Numbered from the stretch's first letter, positions 1-11,447 are shown. The stretch is DNA of 64,000 nt from Chromatiaceae bacterium (GCA_024235315.1 JACKMP010000004.1:186001-250000); one strand, 5' to 3'. The notes: generated by a model from the sequence alone, not told the origin. Made by a program: numbers and translations.

Positions 1-557
1 CACCACGCTGCGAGACATGCAGTCAATGCGTGTCGGTCCGTGTGCCGGTTGACGAATTCGTGGCTAGGCGGACCCATCGCCGGGTGCGCGCACTCAATAC
101 CGATGTCGAAGTCCGCGAGCACCCCGCCGGGTTCAACCCGCGTCATTACGCCCTTTACCAGCGCTATACCCGGGCACGACACCGGGACGGCGGCATGGCA
201 GACGCCTCGACGGCAGACTATCTCGGATTCCTGCTCGCTCCGTGGTGCAACACGAAACTTCTCGAGTTTTTCGTTGGCGATCAATTGGTTGCAGTCGCAG
301 TCACTGATCTTCCGAGTGACGGAATGTCGGCTGTCTACACCTTCTTCGAGCCCGGCATGAGCGCGCGCTCACTCGGCACCTTTGCGATCCTCGAACAGAT
401 CGAACGTACCCGCGCTGCGGGACTCCCCTACCTTTATCTCGGCTACTGGATTCGCGACAGCCGCAAGATGACCTACAAGTCCAGGTTCCGCCCGATCGAG
501 CTGTGGCGTGACGGCCGCTGGCGACGTTTCGGCCCCGATGACAGGCTGCACGATTAA
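1..557 (+). CDS. bpt: Aspartate/glutamate leucyltransferase (Bpt), 5'-truncated
   Basis: Transfers leucine from Leu-tRNA to N-terminal Asp/Glu of proteins, marking them for the N-end-rule adaptor ClpS and ClpAP. The reading frame is open from base 3 to the window edge, so the start lies outside. The first residues read PRCETCSQCVSVRVPV, the Cys-rich segment of the ATE N-terminal domain. The C-terminal ATE domain follows, with YLYLGYWI and the KMTYKSRFRP signature near the end. clpS and clpA, which act on its products, lie 2.7 kb downstream on the opposite strand, and infA follows directly as in many gammaproteobacteria. The first in-frame ATG/GTG-type codon at 30 is internal, not the true start. 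Confidence 0.93.
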   Translation, partial: PRCETCSQCVSVRVPVDEFVARRTHRRVRALNTDVEVREHPAGFNPRHYALYQRYTRARHRDGGMADASTADYLGFLLAPWCNTKLLEFFVGDQLVAVAVTDLPSDGMSAVYTFFEPGMSARSLGTFAILEQIERTRAAGLPYLYLGYWIRDSRKMTYKSRFRPIELWRDGRWRRFGPDDRLHD

Positions 558-580
558 CACCTGTCGCGATCATTATGCTC

Positions 581-589
581 TGCTATAAT
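581..589 (+). promoter_or_regulatory. Extended -10 promoter element for infA
   Basis: TGCTATAAT is a perfect -10 hexamer (584-589) with the upstream TG of an extended -10, 53 bases before the infA ATG and just after the bpt stop. No good -35 is visible at the usual distance, which fits an extended -10 promoter. Confidence 0.6.
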
Positions 590-642
590 TTTGCGCCTCT
601 TGGGTAGCACGCCGTGGCGCTACCATCGTTCGGACGGGATCA

Positions 643-861
643 ATGGCGAAAGAAGACGTAATCGAAATGGAAGGCACCGTGGTGGACACGTTGCCGAATA
701 CGATGTTCCGGGTGGAACTGGAGAACGGTCACGTCGTGACTGCGCATATCTCCGGCAAGATGCGCAAGCACTACATCCGCATCCTGACCGGTGACAAGGT
801 CAAGGTTGAACTCACACCCTACGACCTGAGCAAAGGCCGCATCGTCTACCGGGAACGCTGA
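643..861 (+). CDS. infA: Translation initiation factor IF-1
   Basis: A 72-residue S1/OB-fold protein that binds the A site of the 30S subunit during initiation together with IF-2 and IF-3. The sequence starts [13 protein letters not shown] and ends [12 protein letters not shown]; length and both termini match bacterial IF-1 with no gaps. It is monocistronic here with its own extended -10 promoter, and converges with clpA. The only odd point is the weak Shine-Dalgarno (GGA about 12 bases upstream of the ATG). Confidence 0.98.
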   Translation: MAKEDVIEMEGTVVDTLPNTMFRVELENGHVVTAHISGKMRKHYIRILTGDKVKVELTPYDLSKGRIVYRER

Positions 862-907
862 CAACCGACCAGATCAGCAGGGCGCCTGTCCGCCCGCGGC
901 CTGCGCC

Positions 908-3169
908 TCAGTGTACCGCCGTCTCTTCGATTTCGAACGCCAGTTCCGCGTCGTCCACAGAGATCCGAACCCTACCCCCGTGTGACAGCCGGCCGAACAG
1001 CAGCTCCTCGGCCAGGGGCTTCTTGATGTGTTCCTGGATAACCCGCGCCATCGGCCTGGCCCCCATCTGCGGGTCGTAGCCTTTTTCAGCCATCCAGTCC
1101 CGTACACCGGCATCGACTGTCATGCTGACGTGTTTTTCCTCCAGCTGCTGTTCCAACTCGAACAGGAACTTGTCAACGACGCTGAGGATGGTCGCCCTGT
1201 CCAGGCCGTTGAACTGAATGATCGCATCCAGACGGTTGCGGAATTCGGGGGTGAACAGCTTGCGGATCGCGGACATCGCGTCGCTGCTGTGATCCTGCGT
1301 GGTAAAACCGATCGATGCCCGTGTCGCCTCGCTGGCCCCGGCATTCGTCGTCATGATCAGTATCACGTTGCGAAAATCCGCCTTGCGCCCGTTGTTGTCG
1401 GTCAAGGTTCCATGGTCCATCACCTGCAGCAGCAGATTGAACACATCCGGGTGCGCCTTCTCGACCTCATCGAGCAGCAACACCGAATGTGGGTGCTTGT
1501 TGATTTCTTCGGTCAGCAGTCCGCCCTGGTCGAAACCGACATAGCCCGGAGGCGCACCGATCAGGCGCGAAACGGTATGCCGCTCCATGTATTCGGACAT
1601 GTCGAATCGGATCAGCTCGAGCCCGAGCACGCGGGCGAGCTGCCGCGTCACTTCGGTCTTGCCAACACCGGTCGGGCCGGCGAACAGGAAATTGCCCACC
1701 GGCTTTTGTTCGTTTCCAAGTCCGGATCGGTTCATGCGGATCGCCGATGACAGCGCGTCGATGGCCTCATCCTGCCCGAAAACCACCATCTGCAGATCGC
1801 GCTTGAGGTTACGCAGTGCCTCCGTATCGCTCGAAGACACCTTGCGCGGCGGGATGCGCGCAATTTTTGCCACTACCGTCTCCACGTCAGCGACCGAGAC
1901 CGTCTTCTTGCGCTTTGACACCGGCAGCAGCTGGTTGGCCGCACCAGCCTCGTCGATCACGTCGATCGCCTTGTCCGGCATATGCCGGTCATTGATGTAC
2001 TTGTCGGCAAGTTCCGCGGCCGCACGCAACGCCTTGTGCGAATACTTGACCTGGTGGTGCTCCTCGAAACGGGTCTTGAGGCCCCGCAGGATCTGTACCG
2101 TCTCCTCGACTGTCGGTTCGTCAATGTCGATCTTCTGGAAACGACGTGCCAGGGCGCGGTCCTTCTCGAAAATGCCGCGGTACTCCTGGTAGGTGGTCGA
2201 ACCGATACAGCGCAGATCACCCGAGGCCAACACCGGTTTGATCAGGTTGGACGCATCCATCACCCCGCCCGAGGCCGCGCCTGCACCGATAATGGTGTGG
2301 ATCTCGTCGATGAAAAGGATCGCGTCGGGGTGACGCCTCAGGTCGGCCAATACCGATTTCAGGCGCTTCTCGAAATCGCCGCGATACTTGGTCCCCGCGA
2401 CCAGGCCACCCATGTCCAGCGCATACAAAGTGCTGTTGGCCAGGACATCCGGCACCTCGCCGTCGACGATTTTTTTTGCCAGCCCCTCGGCAATCGCCGT
2501 CTTGCCAACCCCTGCCTCGCCGACGAACAGCGGATTGTTCTTGCGTCGCCGGCACAGGATCTGGATGGTGCGCTCGACCTCGCTCTGGCGGCCAATCAGC
2601 GGGTCGATCTTGCCCCGACGCGCCTGATCGTTGAGATTACTCGCATAGGTCTCCAGGGCGCTCTCCTGCCGCCCCTCACCGCTCTCGGCGTCGCCGGTAC
2701 CCGCTTCTCCGCCATGTTCGGTGGATTCGTCGCTCGGCACCTTCGAGATGCCGTGCGAGATGTAGTTGACGATGTCCAGTCGGGTGATGTTCTGGCGATC
2801 GAGGAAATACACTGCCTGCGATTCCTGCTCGCTGAAGATCGCGACCAGCACATTGGCACCGGTCACCTCTTTCTTCTCCGAGGACTGCACGTGAAAAACG
2901 GCCCGTTGCAATACCCGCTGAAAACCAAGCGTCGGTTGGGTCTCGCGGCTCTCGTCGTCCATGATCAGCGGCGTGGTCTCTTCGAGAAAGCCGTCGATGT
3001 CACGACGCAGCCCTTCGATATCGGCACCGCAGGCGCGCAGCACCTGGGCTGCCGCCGGATTGTCCAACAGGGCCAGCAACAGATGTTCGATCGTCATGAA
3101 CTCGTGCTGTTTCTCCCGGGCGCTCTTGAACGCCTGGTTGAGGGTAAATTCAAGTTCTTTGCTCAACAT
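908..3169 (-). CDS. clpA: ATP-dependent Clp protease ATP-binding subunit ClpA
   Basis: Hexameric AAA+ unfoldase that feeds substrates to ClpP; 753 residues. It has an N-terminal Clp-N domain starting [14 protein letters not shown]. The D1 ATPase has Walker [15 protein letters not shown] and Walker B ILFIDEIH. The D2 ATPase has [14 protein letters not shown] and [14 protein letters not shown], followed by the C-terminal D2-small domain. The ClpP-contact loop reads SIGF rather than the SIGL of E. coli ClpA. I chose the ATG at 3169 over an in-frame codon ten residues upstream because the family starts with MLS and a GGAAG lies about 11 bases before it. clpS lies 76 bases upstream on the same strand, so the adaptor and unfoldase are probably co-transcribed. 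Confidence 0.97.
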   Translation of the reverse strand: MLSKELEFTLNQAFKSAREKQHEFMTIEHLLLALLDNPAAAQVLRACGADIEGLRRDIDGFLEETTPLIMDDESRETQPTLGFQRVLQRAVFHVQSSEKKEVTGANVLVAIFSEQESQAVYFLDRQNITRLDIVNYISHGISKVPSDESTEHGGEAGTGDAESGEGRQESALETYASNLNDQARRGKIDPLIGRQSEVERTIQILCRRRKNNPLFVGEAGVGKTAIAEGLAKKIVDGEVPDVLANSTLYALDMGGLVAGTKYRGDFEKRLKSVLADLRRHPDAILFIDEIHTIIGAGAASGGVMDASNLIKPVLASGDLRCIGSTTYQEYRGIFEKDRALARRFQKIDIDEPTVEETVQILRGLKTRFEEHHQVKYSHKALRAAAELADKYINDRHMPDKAIDVIDEAGAANQLLPVSKRKKTVSVADVETVVAKIARIPPRKVSSSDTEALRNLKRDLQMVVFGQDEAIDALSSAIRMNRSGLGNEQKPVGNFLFAGPTGVGKTEVTRQLARVLGLELIRFDMSEYMERHTVSRLIGAPPGYVGFDQGGLLTEEINKHPHSVLLLDEVEKAHPDVFNLLLQVMDHGTLTDNNGRKADFRNVILIMTTNAGASEATRASIGFTTQDHSSDAMSAIRKLFTPEFRNRLDAIIQFNGLDRATILSVVDKFLFELEQQLEEKHVSMTVDAGVRDWMAEKGYDPQMGARPMARVIQEHIKKPLAEELLFGRLSHGGRVRISVDDAELAFEIEETAVH

Positions 3170-3245
3170 CTCTATTTGCTTCCGATTACCGCAATTCATC
3201 CACGTTGTTCAGATCACCCTGCCCAACGTTGGTTCCCCACCTTTG

Positions 3246-3569
3246 TCACGCCTCTTCCAGGGTACACAGCAATGGATGCTGGTTGGCACGCGAATGGTCG
3301 TTGACCTGCGCCACCTTGGTCTCCGCAATGTCCTTGGAAAACACCCCGCAGACCCCCATGCCGCGCGTATGGACGTGCAGCATGACTTGAGTGGCCTTTT
3401 CCCGATCCATTCTGAAAAAATACTCCAGTACGTGTACGACGAACTCCATCGGAGTGTAGTCGTCGTTCAACAGCAACACCTTGTACATCGGCGGACGCTT
3501 GAGTTTCGGTCGCGCACGCTCGACCGCCAGATCATCATCCCCGCCAAATTGTTCTCTGTCGCTACTCAT
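3246..3569 (-). CDS. clpS: ATP-dependent Clp protease adaptor ClpS
   Basis: A 107-residue adaptor that binds N-degron residues and delivers them to the ClpA N-domain. The core [18 protein letters not shown] contains the Asn-Asp pair of the N-end-residue pocket, and [13 protein letters not shown] is the second conserved segment. It lies directly upstream of clpA on the minus strand and is flanked on the other side by the cold-shock gene, the cspD-clpS-clpA arrangement known from enterobacteria. The first about 25 residues are the usual disordered charged tail. Confidence 0.97.
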   Translation of the reverse strand: MSSDREQFGGDDDLAVERARPKLKRPPMYKVLLLNDDYTPMEFVVHVLEYFFRMDREKATQVMLHVHTRGMGVCGVFSKDIAETKVAQVNDHSRANQHPLLCTLEEA

Positions 3570-4047
3570 GATCAGCCTAAGTCTAGTCCAAGGGTTCGTG
3601 GTTTCACCGCCGTGCCGCAGGCATCGATTCTAGCAGTGTGGACAGCGTGCTCCAGCGCACCGGGGAAACCGTTTTTCGCACCCAACCGCACGCCGTGAAC
3701 CACGATGGCGCGGCCTCGCGACCTGTAGTACGCCACATCGCCGAGACGGTGCAGAGCGGGCCAGCGGCCGTGGTATATGCACTGGATCGGCGCGCAACAT
3801 CGCAGAGAACGAATCTCTAAAGTATCTGAATACAATCTCACTACCCATTGTTTTTAAAGTTATTTAAGTATTTGTTTATTGCCTTTAATAATAAACGACA
3901 TTAATGGCCGTTTGACCATTCTAATCGTGTAGATATACTCCAACTTGGTGCAATAAATTCATGATCTGACCGGCCCGACGTCCTGTCACGCCGGCGGCAA
4001 AAAGAAGTCAGCACCATGGTTGTAAAGACAGCTTCGGAGGAGTGCTT
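3570..4047. other. Intergenic region between clpS and the cold-shock gene
   Basis: This 478-base stretch has no convincing gene. Open frames at about 3572-3841 (minus) and 3638-3820 (plus) lack recognisable domains and good start sites. Bases 3835-3920 are much more AT-rich than the surroundings and probably hold the divergent promoters of clpS and the cold-shock gene. The roughly 100-base leader before the latter would fit the long 5'UTR common to csp genes. Confidence 0.5.
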
Positions 4048-4263
4048 ATGGCCACAGGTATCGTAAAGTGGTTCAACAATGCCAAGGGCTACGGATTCGT
4101 GACCCCGGATGACGGCGAGCAGGACGTGTTTGTTCATTTCTCGGCGATCGACATGGAAGGATACAGAACACTGAAGGAAGGGCAACGGGTCGAGTTTGAG
4201 GTGGAACACGGGCCCAAGGGTCTGCATGCGCAGAACCTTCATGCGGCGGCACAGGCGATGTAA
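4048..4263 (+). CDS. cspD: Cold-shock domain protein (CspD/CspA family)
   Basis: A 71-residue OB-fold nucleic-acid-binding protein. It carries RNP1-type KGYGFVTP and RNP2-type VFVHFSAI, and opens [13 protein letters not shown]. The ATG at 4048 is preceded by GGAGG at 4037-4040 and following bases, which decides it over the in-frame GTG six bases upstream. Its position beside clpS-clpA matches cspD, a replication-inhibiting CSD protein in E. coli; sequence alone does not separate CspD from general cold-shock chaperones, so the symbol is by context. A strong hairpin terminator follows. Confidence 0.9.
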   Translation: MATGIVKWFNNAKGYGFVTPDDGEQDVFVHFSAIDMEGYRTLKEGQRVEFEVEHGPKGLHAQNLHAAAQAM

Positions 4264-4290
4264 GCCGGATCGCGAACGGTTCGCAAAAAG

Positions 4291-4317
4291 AAAAGCCTGC
4301 CGCCCGGCAGGCTTTTT
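4291..4317. terminator. Bidirectional rho-independent terminator
   Basis: GCCTGCC (4295-4301) pairs with GGCAGGC (4306-4312) around a GCCC loop. It is extended by AAAA on the left and TTTTT on the right, giving a U-run on both strands. It separates the convergent cold-shock gene and icd and can serve both. Confidence 0.92.
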
Positions 4318-4340
4318 CTTTATCCGCTACCGGGAAAGGC

Positions 4341-5597
4341 TCACATGTGGCTGATCATCGCATCGCCGAACTCCGAACAGCTCAGCAGCGTCGCCCCATC
4401 CATCAAGCGCTCGAAATCGTAGGTCACAGTGCGCGCACCGATCGCCTTCTCCATCGACGAAATGATCAGGTCGGCGGCCTCGGTCCAGCCCATGTGCCGC
4501 AACATCATTTCCGCCGACAGGATCAGCGAGCCGGGATTGACCTTGTCCTGACCCGCATACTTGGGTGCCGTGCCGTGCGTTGCCTCGAACATCGCCACGG
4601 AGTCGGACATGTTCGCTCCGGGAGCAATACCGATACCACCGACCTGAGCCGCCAGGGCGTCCGACACGTAGTCGCCATTGAGGTTAAGGGTCGCGATGAC
4701 GTCATATTCCTTCGGACGCAGCAGTATCTGCTGCAGGAAGGCGTCAGCGATCACATCCTTGATCACGATATCCTTGCCGCTCCTGGGGTTCTTGAAGGTG
4801 CACCATGGGCCGCCATCGAGTTCCACTGCACCGAACTCCTGCTTGGCCAGCTCGTACCCCCACTCCTTGAAGGCACCTTCGGTGAATTTCATGATGTTGC
4901 CCTTGTGCACCAGTGTCACAGAGGCACGATCATTGTCGATCGCGTACTGGATGGCCTTGCGCACCAGGCGCTTGGTGCCGTCGCTGGAGACCGGCTTGAC
5001 GCCGATCCCCGAGGTCGCGGGAAAACGGATCTTGGTGACGCCCATTTCATTGATCAGGAAATCGATCACCTTTTTCGCCTCGGCGCTGCCCGATTGCCAT
5101 TCGACCCCGGCATAGATGTCCTCCGAGTTCTCGCGGAAGATCACCATATCTGTGTATTCAGGATGCAGCAGCGGGCTCGGCGTGCCATCGAAATAACGCA
5201 CCGGGCGCAAGCAGACATACAGATCAAGTTCCTGGCGCAGCGTGACGTTCAGCGAGCGGATCCCACCGCCGACAGGGGTGGTCAACGGCCCCTTGATCGA
5301 CACCACATAATCCTTGACCGCCTCGAGGCTCTCTTCCGGCAGCCACACCCCTTCACCGTAGATCCGCGTGGATTTCTCACCGGCATAGATCTCCATCCAG
5401 GCGATCCGACGCTTGCCACCGAAAGCCTTGTCCACCGCCGCATCGACCACCTTCATCATCACCGGGCTGATATCAACACCGATGCCATCACCCTCGATGA
5501 AGGGGATAATCGGGTTGTCCGGCACGTTCAGCGAGTTGTCTGCGTTGACCGTGATCTTCTTGCCGTCTGCCGGCACTTGGATTTTGTCGAATGCCAT
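4341..5597 (-). CDS. icd: NADP-dependent isocitrate dehydrogenase
   Basis: Oxidatively decarboxylates isocitrate to 2-oxoglutarate in the TCA cycle; cytoplasmic homodimer; 418 residues against 416 in E. coli. It opens [18 protein letters not shown]. The [10 protein letters not shown] segment contains the serine phosphorylated by the AceK kinase/phosphatase in enterics. The metal-site [10 protein letters not shown] and the nucleotide-site [11 protein letters not shown] are both present. It is divergent from rluE with a 73-base gap; TAGAAT on the minus strand (5638-5643) is a possible -10. Whether AceK exists in this organism cannot be seen here. Confidence 0.97.
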   Translation of the reverse strand: MAFDKIQVPADGKKITVNADNSLNVPDNPIIPFIEGDGIGVDISPVMMKVVDAAVDKAFGGKRRIAWMEIYAGEKSTRIYGEGVWLPEESLEAVKDYVVSIKGPLTTPVGGGIRSLNVTLRQELDLYVCLRPVRYFDGTPSPLLHPEYTDMVIFRENSEDIYAGVEWQSGSAEAKKVIDFLINEMGVTKIRFPATSGIGVKPVSSDGTKRLVRKAIQYAIDNDRASVTLVHKGNIMKFTEGAFKEWGYELAKQEFGAVELDGGPWCTFKNPRSGKDIVIKDVIADAFLQQILLRPKEYDVIATLNLNGDYVSDALAAQVGGIGIAPGANMSDSVAMFEATHGTAPKYAGQDKVNPGSLILSAEMMLRHMGWTEAADLIISSMEKAIGARTVTYDFERLMDGATLLSCSEFGDAMISHM

Positions 5598-5670
5598 TGG
5601 GTTACAACCATCCGGTTTGGGTGTGGGAGAAAGCGCGATTCTAGCACCGCCTGGGCAGAGGCTTCATGTT

Positions 5671-6273
5671 ATGGCTCAATTGATACTTTTCAATAAACCC
5701 TACAATGTGCTGACCCAGTTCACCGACCGGGACGGGCGCGCAACCCTGGCCGATTACATCGCACAGCCGGGCGTATACCCGGCGGGCCGCCTCGACTATG
5801 ACAGCGAGGGCTTGCTGCTGTTGACCGACGACGGGGCACTCGCCCACCAGCTGACGACTCCAGGCAAGGGGACCTGGAAGACCTACCTGGTTCAGGTGGA
5901 AAACATTCCCGGCGACGCGGATCTCGCTCCGCTTCGAGACGGGATCGTCCTGCGTGACGGCCCGGCCAAACCGGCCCAGGTGCAGCTGATCACGCCACCG
6001 GCACTATGGCCGCGTGACCCGCCGGTGCGCTACCGCGCCAATATCCCGACCCAATGGCTGCAGATCCGTATTCACGAAGGCCGCAATCGCCAGGTCAGAC
6101 GCATGACCGCAGCGATCGGTTTCCCCACCCTGCGCCTCGTGCGGTGGCAGATCGGGGATTGGCGCCTCGACGGCCTGCAGCCGGGCGAGTGGCGAGCAGT
6201 GACTATCGATGCCCCGGTGGCACCTCGACGCACCCGTGCCGGAACACCGCGGCCACCGGGTCGCCGACGCTGA
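5671..6273 (+). CDS. rluE: 23S rRNA pseudouridine(2457) synthase RluE
   Basis: Isomerises a uridine in helix 89 of 23S rRNA. Within its roughly 200 residues is the RsuA/RluB/E/F signature [17 protein letters not shown], which holds the catalytic Asp in RLDYDSEG. The later [10 protein letters not shown] motif is also present. There is no S4 domain, as expected for RluE. I chose the ATG at 5671 ([20 protein letters not shown]) because the family begins with this segment. First gene of the conserved rluE-nudJ-mnmA-hflD-purB order, divergent from icd exactly as in E. coli. Confidence 0.94.
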   Translation: MAQLILFNKPYNVLTQFTDRDGRATLADYIAQPGVYPAGRLDYDSEGLLLLTDDGALAHQLTTPGKGTWKTYLVQVENIPGDADLAPLRDGIVLRDGPAKPAQVQLITPPALWPRDPPVRYRANIPTQWLQIRIHEGRNRQVRRMTAAIGFPTLRLVRWQIGDWRLDGLQPGEWRAVTIDAPVAPRRTRAGTPRPPGRRR

Positions 6274-6287
6274 AATGGTAGAATCCG

Positions 6288-6737
6288 ATGATGACCTGGT
6301 CCCCTTCCGTAACTGTTGCCGCGGTGATCCGCGATCGCGATCGCTACCTGATGGTCGAAGAGCGGCCCGACGGTCATTCCGTGATCAACCAGCCGGCCGG
6401 ACACCTGGAATTCGGCGAAACGCTGCTGGAGGCGATCCATCGCGAAGTCCTCGAGGAGACCACGCGGGTATTCACGCCGCAGGGGTTGGTGGGCGTCTAC
6501 CAATGGACCCTGCCGGGGAGCAAACGCACCTATCTGCGCTTCTGTTTCATCGGCGAGGTCAGCGATCCGCAGCCCGGACGTACCCTCGACCCGGACATCA
6601 CGGCCACGCACTGGCTGACCGGCGAACAGGTCCGCAGCGGCCTGCTGCCGCCACGCAGCCCACTGGTGCTGCGCTGCCTGCATGACGCTGAAACTGGGGC
6701 GCCACTGGCACTGGATCATCTGCATGCGCTGGTTTGA
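6288..6737 (+). CDS. nudJ: Nudix phosphatase NudJ
   Basis: Hydrolyses nucleoside di- and triphosphates and, in E. coli, HMP-pyrophosphate. It is a 149-residue single Nudix domain. The Nudix box runs from GHLEFGE to REVLEET at about residues 43-64, with both metal-binding glutamates; the usual Gly near its end is Thr. There are two adjacent ATGs (6288 and 6291); either may be used. It lies 14 bases after rluE and overlaps the start of the next gene by 14 bases, so the cluster is probably an operon. Confidence 0.9.
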   Translation: MMTWSPSVTVAAVIRDRDRYLMVEERPDGHSVINQPAGHLEFGETLLEAIHREVLEETTRVFTPQGLVGVYQWTLPGSKRTYLRFCFIGEVSDPQPGRTLDPDITATHWLTGEQVRSGLLPPRSPLVLRCLHDAETGAPLALDHLHALV

Positions 6738-7350
6738 CGTGATGTTGCTGGTGACCTTCTTCGGGACGCACGCGGCAATCGGTGGTGAGGCCTACGAGGA
6801 ACTCGCACGCCTGTACGACTACCCGGCGAGGCTCGGTCGCGACGCCGTGCCGGTGTGCTTCGGACATGGCTGCTCGTCGGTGCGACGCATCGCACTGCAG
6901 CCGGCAGATTGGCAGCAGGTGACCCGGCCGTTCGCGCAAGCCGCCGTCGACGCTGCGGGCGAGCGTGAGCAGATCCGTCATGCCATCGCGGAAATGGAAC
7001 GTGTGGCAGGCCGGCTGGCGGATACCGCCGACGACCGGGCCGGCGATATCGGGGGATTCGGTGTACTTCGACCGCAGCTCGACTGCGTCGACGAGTCGTC
7101 CAATACCACGACCTATCTTTCGCTGTTCGAGCAGGCTGGCCTGCTCAAATGGCACAGTGTGCAACCGATCGTGCGCCGGGGTTACTTCCTTGTCGGCGGC
7201 TGGCCGCACTATTCAGCCCTGCTGCAAGAAAACGCCAACGGCGACCTATGGGTCGTCGACTCGTGGTTTCGCGACAACGGACAGCCGCCGGATGTCGTCG
7301 ACCTCGCGACCTGGAAGGATGGCTGGAAGCCTGCAGGGTTCGTCTTCTAG
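6724..7350 (+). CDS. Secreted protein with a possible Cys-His-Asp hydrolase triad
   Basis: I do not recognise a named family. The ATG at 6724 overlaps the nudJ 3' end and gives a short hydrophobic N-terminus (MRWFDVMLLVTFFGTHAA) typical of a signal peptide, so the roughly 190-residue mature part is probably periplasmic. The C-terminal half has three well-spaced polar elements. These are a Cys in LDCVDESSNTTTYL, a His in GGWPHYSALL and an Asp in LWVVDSWF. The order and spacing resemble the Cys-His-Asp triads of papain/transglutaminase-like bacterial cysteine peptidases. A conserved-looking CFGHGC lies near the N-terminus. It sits between nudJ and mnmA, inside a translation/tRNA-modification operon, which says little about its role. 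Confidence 0.72.
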   Translation: MRWFDVMLLVTFFGTHAAIGGEAYEELARLYDYPARLGRDAVPVCFGHGCSSVRRIALQPADWQQVTRPFAQAAVDAAGEREQIRHAIAEMERVAGRLADTADDRAGDIGGFGVLRPQLDCVDESSNTTTYLSLFEQAGLLKWHSVQPIVRRGYFLVGGWPHYSALLQENANGDLWVVDSWFRDNGQPPDVVDLATWKDGWKPAGFVF

Positions 7351-7449
7351 GTGTTTCGCCGACATTCATCGATGCATATGCAAACCCCCTACCCCCCAGT
7401 TCCTCGAATGGTCGATCGATACTCCGCTCAACCACAGAGAAAGCCGTAA

Positions 7450-8523
7450 ATGCGCAAGGGAAAAGTCATCGTCGGGCTCTCGGGCGGTGTCGACTCGTCG
7501 GTGGCCGCCCTGCAGTTGCTGCGGCAGGGCTGGCAGGTCGAAGGTCTGTTCATGAAGAACTGGGAAGAAGATGACGACGCGGAATACTGCAGTGCCGCAC
7601 AAGACCTGGCCGATGCCCGCGCCGTTGCACAGGTGCTCGACATCCCACTGCATACCGTCAACTTCGCGACCGAGTACTGGGACCGCGTGTTCGCGTATTT
7701 TCTCGCCGAATACCGTGCGGGACGCACCCCCAACCCGGATGTCCTGTGCAACAGGGAGATCAAGTTCAAGGCGTTTCTCGACTATGCACTGCATCTGGGC
7801 GCCGACAAGATCGCCACCGGGCACTATGCCGGTGTGCGCTGCGTCGATGACGTCTGGCAGCTGGTCAGGGCACACGATGAAAACAAGGACCAGACCTACT
7901 TTCTGTATATGCTCGGGCAACACGCATTGCGCCACACCCTGTTTCCGCTGACCGACATCGACAAACCGGTCGTGCGCGAACTCGCGACCGGCGCCGGCTT
8001 CCCCAATCATGAGAAAAAGGACAGCACCGGGATCTGTTTTATCGGTGAGCGCAGATTCCGTGACTTTCTGTCCCGCTACCTTCCCGCCAATCCCGGCGAC
8101 ATCAGAACAACCACGGGGCAGCGGATCGGCCGCCACCAGGGACTGATGTACTACACACTTGGACAGCGCCAGGGCCTGGGTATAGGGGGCATTTCCGACG
8201 CGCCCGACGAGCCCTGGTACGTGGTCGGCAAGAATCTGGCCGACAATGTGCTGACCGTGGCACAGGGGCACGACCACCCCCTGCTGTTTCGCGAAAGCCT
8301 GAGCGCTCAACAGTTGCATTGGGTCAACGGCAGCCCCCCGGGACAGGTGTTACGCTGCATGGCACGCTGCCGGCATCGGCAACCACTGCAGGACTGTAGT
8401 GTCGAACACAGGGACGGTGTCGCACACGTACTGTTCGACCGCCCGCAACGCGCCCTCACGCCTGGACAGTCGGTGGTCTTCTACGATCACGACGTGTGCC
8501 TGGGCGGGGGCATCATTGACTGA
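7450..8523 (+). CDS. mnmA: tRNA-uridine 2-sulfurtransferase MnmA
   Basis: Makes 2-thiouridine at U34 of tRNAs for Lys, Glu and Gln, using ATP and sulfur relayed by IscS/TusABCDE. In its 357 residues are a PP-loop [12 protein letters not shown] at the N-terminus, the nucleophile Cys in [12 protein letters not shown] and the persulfide Cys in [13 protein letters not shown]. The C-terminal beta-barrel follows. Both catalytic cysteines are present. A 99-base gap separates it from the preceding gene, and hflD begins 5 bases after its stop. Confidence 0.97.
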   Translation: MRKGKVIVGLSGGVDSSVAALQLLRQGWQVEGLFMKNWEEDDDAEYCSAAQDLADARAVAQVLDIPLHTVNFATEYWDRVFAYFLAEYRAGRTPNPDVLCNREIKFKAFLDYALHLGADKIATGHYAGVRCVDDVWQLVRAHDENKDQTYFLYMLGQHALRHTLFPLTDIDKPVVRELATGAGFPNHEKKDSTGICFIGERRFRDFLSRYLPANPGDIRTTTGQRIGRHQGLMYYTLGQRQGLGIGGISDAPDEPWYVVGKNLADNVLTVAQGHDHPLLFRESLSAQQLHWVNGSPPGQVLRCMARCRHRQPLQDCSVEHRDGVAHVLFDRPQRALTPGQSVVFYDHDVCLGGGIID

Positions 8524-8528
8524 CTGAC

Positions 8529-9158
8529 ATGGCGAACTATTCCGAAACCGACCGCGTATTGGCCCTCGGCGGTGTATTCCAGGCGGCGGGCCTCGCACGC
8601 GACATCGCTCGCAGCGGCACTTGCAATGCGTCGGTGTTCACGTCCAGTCGAGAGACCCTGTTCAATTTCGAGCCCGAGTCGGTCGAGCACGTGTTCGGTG
8701 GCGTGCAGGGCGTCGCCGTCGGCGTCAACACACTGCTGCTACAGCTGGAGCACGTGCGACAGCGCGACCTCGAGATATCGCGCTATGTGGTCTCTCTGCT
8801 GCACCTGGCCGACCGCCTTATGAAAAGCGATACATCGATGCAGGGCCTGCACAGTGACCTTGTCGCGCTCGCGCGACGGCGCGACCATTTCGAGCTCGGC
8901 GACGGCGTGCAGCACGAGCAGCTGTCGACGATCTACCAGGAGCGAATAAGCACGCTGGGCCCGCGCATCATGATCCGCGGAGAGCCCCTGCACCTGCAGA
9001 ACCCCGACAATGCCGCGCGCATCCGGACCGCGCTGCTGTGCGGTATCCGCGCTGCCGTCCTGTGGCGTCAGGCGGGCGGGAGCAAATTCGGCCTGTTGCT
9101 GAGACGCAGATCCCTCGCTGTGACGGCGCGTGAACTGGTCGACAAAACAGGACGCTAG
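8529..9158 (+). CDS. hflD: High-frequency lysogenisation protein HflD homolog
   Basis: A helical membrane-associated protein, 209 residues, known in E. coli for binding lambda CII; its housekeeping role is unclear. The segment ALGGVFQAAGLARDIARSG near the N-terminus and the RAAVLWRQAGGSKFGLLLRR C-terminal block match the family. It occupies the standard place between mnmA and purB, but a lipoprotein gene is inserted before purB here. Confidence 0.9.
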   Translation: MANYSETDRVLALGGVFQAAGLARDIARSGTCNASVFTSSRETLFNFEPESVEHVFGGVQGVAVGVNTLLLQLEHVRQRDLEISRYVVSLLHLADRLMKSDTSMQGLHSDLVALARRRDHFELGDGVQHEQLSTIYQERISTLGPRIMIRGEPLHLQNPDNAARIRTALLCGIRAAVLWRQAGGSKFGLLLRRRSLAVTARELVDKTGR

Positions 9159-9237
9159 GCAATATTGCATCCGCCAACGGCTGATGATTGACTGCGCGCC
9201 ACCAAAATCAAATCTGTAAAGTGCCGGAGACCATCCC

Positions 9238-9837
9238 ATGAAAAACCACAGTCTTGTCCTGTTCACCCTGCCCTTGCTGCTGGCCGCATGCACCGATTCC
9301 ACCAACCAGCAGGCCTCGTCCGAGGAAAGCAAGCCCAGTGCATTGACGGAACAGGCCAAGGTATGGACGCAGGAGACCAAGAAGCTCGGTGAGACCGCGT
9401 GGCAGTCCACCAAGGACGTGGCGAGCGATGCGGCCGTAAAGAGCAAGGAATATTACGAAAGCGCAAAGGACGCCACTGTGCGCGCGGTAGATGCCACCAC
9501 GCAAACGACATCGGAGATCTACCAGACCGCCAAGGAGAAAGGCAGCGAAGTGCTCGAAGCAGGCAAAGAAGGGGCAGTCGAGGCATACGAGGCCACCAGG
9601 GAATCTGCTGCAGAGGCCTATGAGGCGACCAAGCAGACCGCGACCGAGGTCTACGACAGCACCAAACAGCAAACTGGCGAGTTGATTCAGGGCGCGGCAA
9701 GCGAGAACAGCACGCAGATCGTCGAACCGGGGCAGGAGCCCCCTGCCATGCCCGATGTAACGGGAAATGCGGCCACGCAGGAAGCCACAGGGCCAATGGA
9801 CCAGGCAACGCAGACACTGCCGAAACCCGGTTATTGA
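9238..9837 (+). CDS. LEA-like, Ala/Glu/Lys/Thr-repeat lipoprotein
   Basis: A 199-residue lipoprotein of no named family. Signal sequence MKNHSLVLFTLPLLLAAC ends in a good lipobox (LLAAC), so the mature protein should be lipid-anchored. Residues about 38-145 are an almost uninterrupted amphipathic helix of 11-residue-like units such as EAYEATRESAA, EAYEATKQTA and EVYDSTKQQT. This composition and period are typical of late-embryogenesis-abundant (LEA group 3/4) and apolipoprotein-like helices. The tail is Pro/Gln-rich and ends KPGY. It interrupts the hflD-purB neighbourhood. A role in desiccation or envelope-stress protection is inference from composition only. Confidence 0.82.
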   Translation: MKNHSLVLFTLPLLLAACTDSTNQQASSEESKPSALTEQAKVWTQETKKLGETAWQSTKDVASDAAVKSKEYYESAKDATVRAVDATTQTTSEIYQTAKEKGSEVLEAGKEGAVEAYEATRESAAEAYEATKQTATEVYDSTKQQTGELIQGAASENSTQIVEPGQEPPAMPDVTGNAATQEATGPMDQATQTLPKPGY

Positions 9838-11364
<1,527 letters not shown>

Positions 11365-11398
11365 TGGCCGATCCACACTGAACGGCATCGAAAAAAAA

Positions 11399-11427
11399 AG
11401 CCGCACCCCGGAGGGTGCGGCTGATTT
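11399..11427. terminator. Bidirectional rho-independent terminator
   Basis: AGCCGCACCC (11399-11408) pairs perfectly with GGGTGCGGCT (11413-11422) around CGGA. An A-run lies on the left and ATTTTTA on the right, so it can end both purB and the convergent OmpA-family gene. Confidence 0.92.
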
Positions 11428-11447
11428 TTACGTCGAACGCGGGTCGA

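Noticed and set aside
1982..3304. Long plus-strand open frame of about 440 codons opposite clpA
   Set aside because: It is a GC-rich antisense shadow of clpA with no domain and no start site; clpA on the other strand is unambiguous.
3572..3841. Minus-strand open frame upstream of clpS, considered as a small DUF192-like gene
   Set aside because: The translation does not show the DUF192 core and there is no convincing start; left as intergenic.
4347..5696. Long plus-strand open frame opposite icd
   Set aside because: Antisense shadow of a clear isocitrate dehydrogenase gene; its His/Arg-rich translation is typical of reversed coding sequence.
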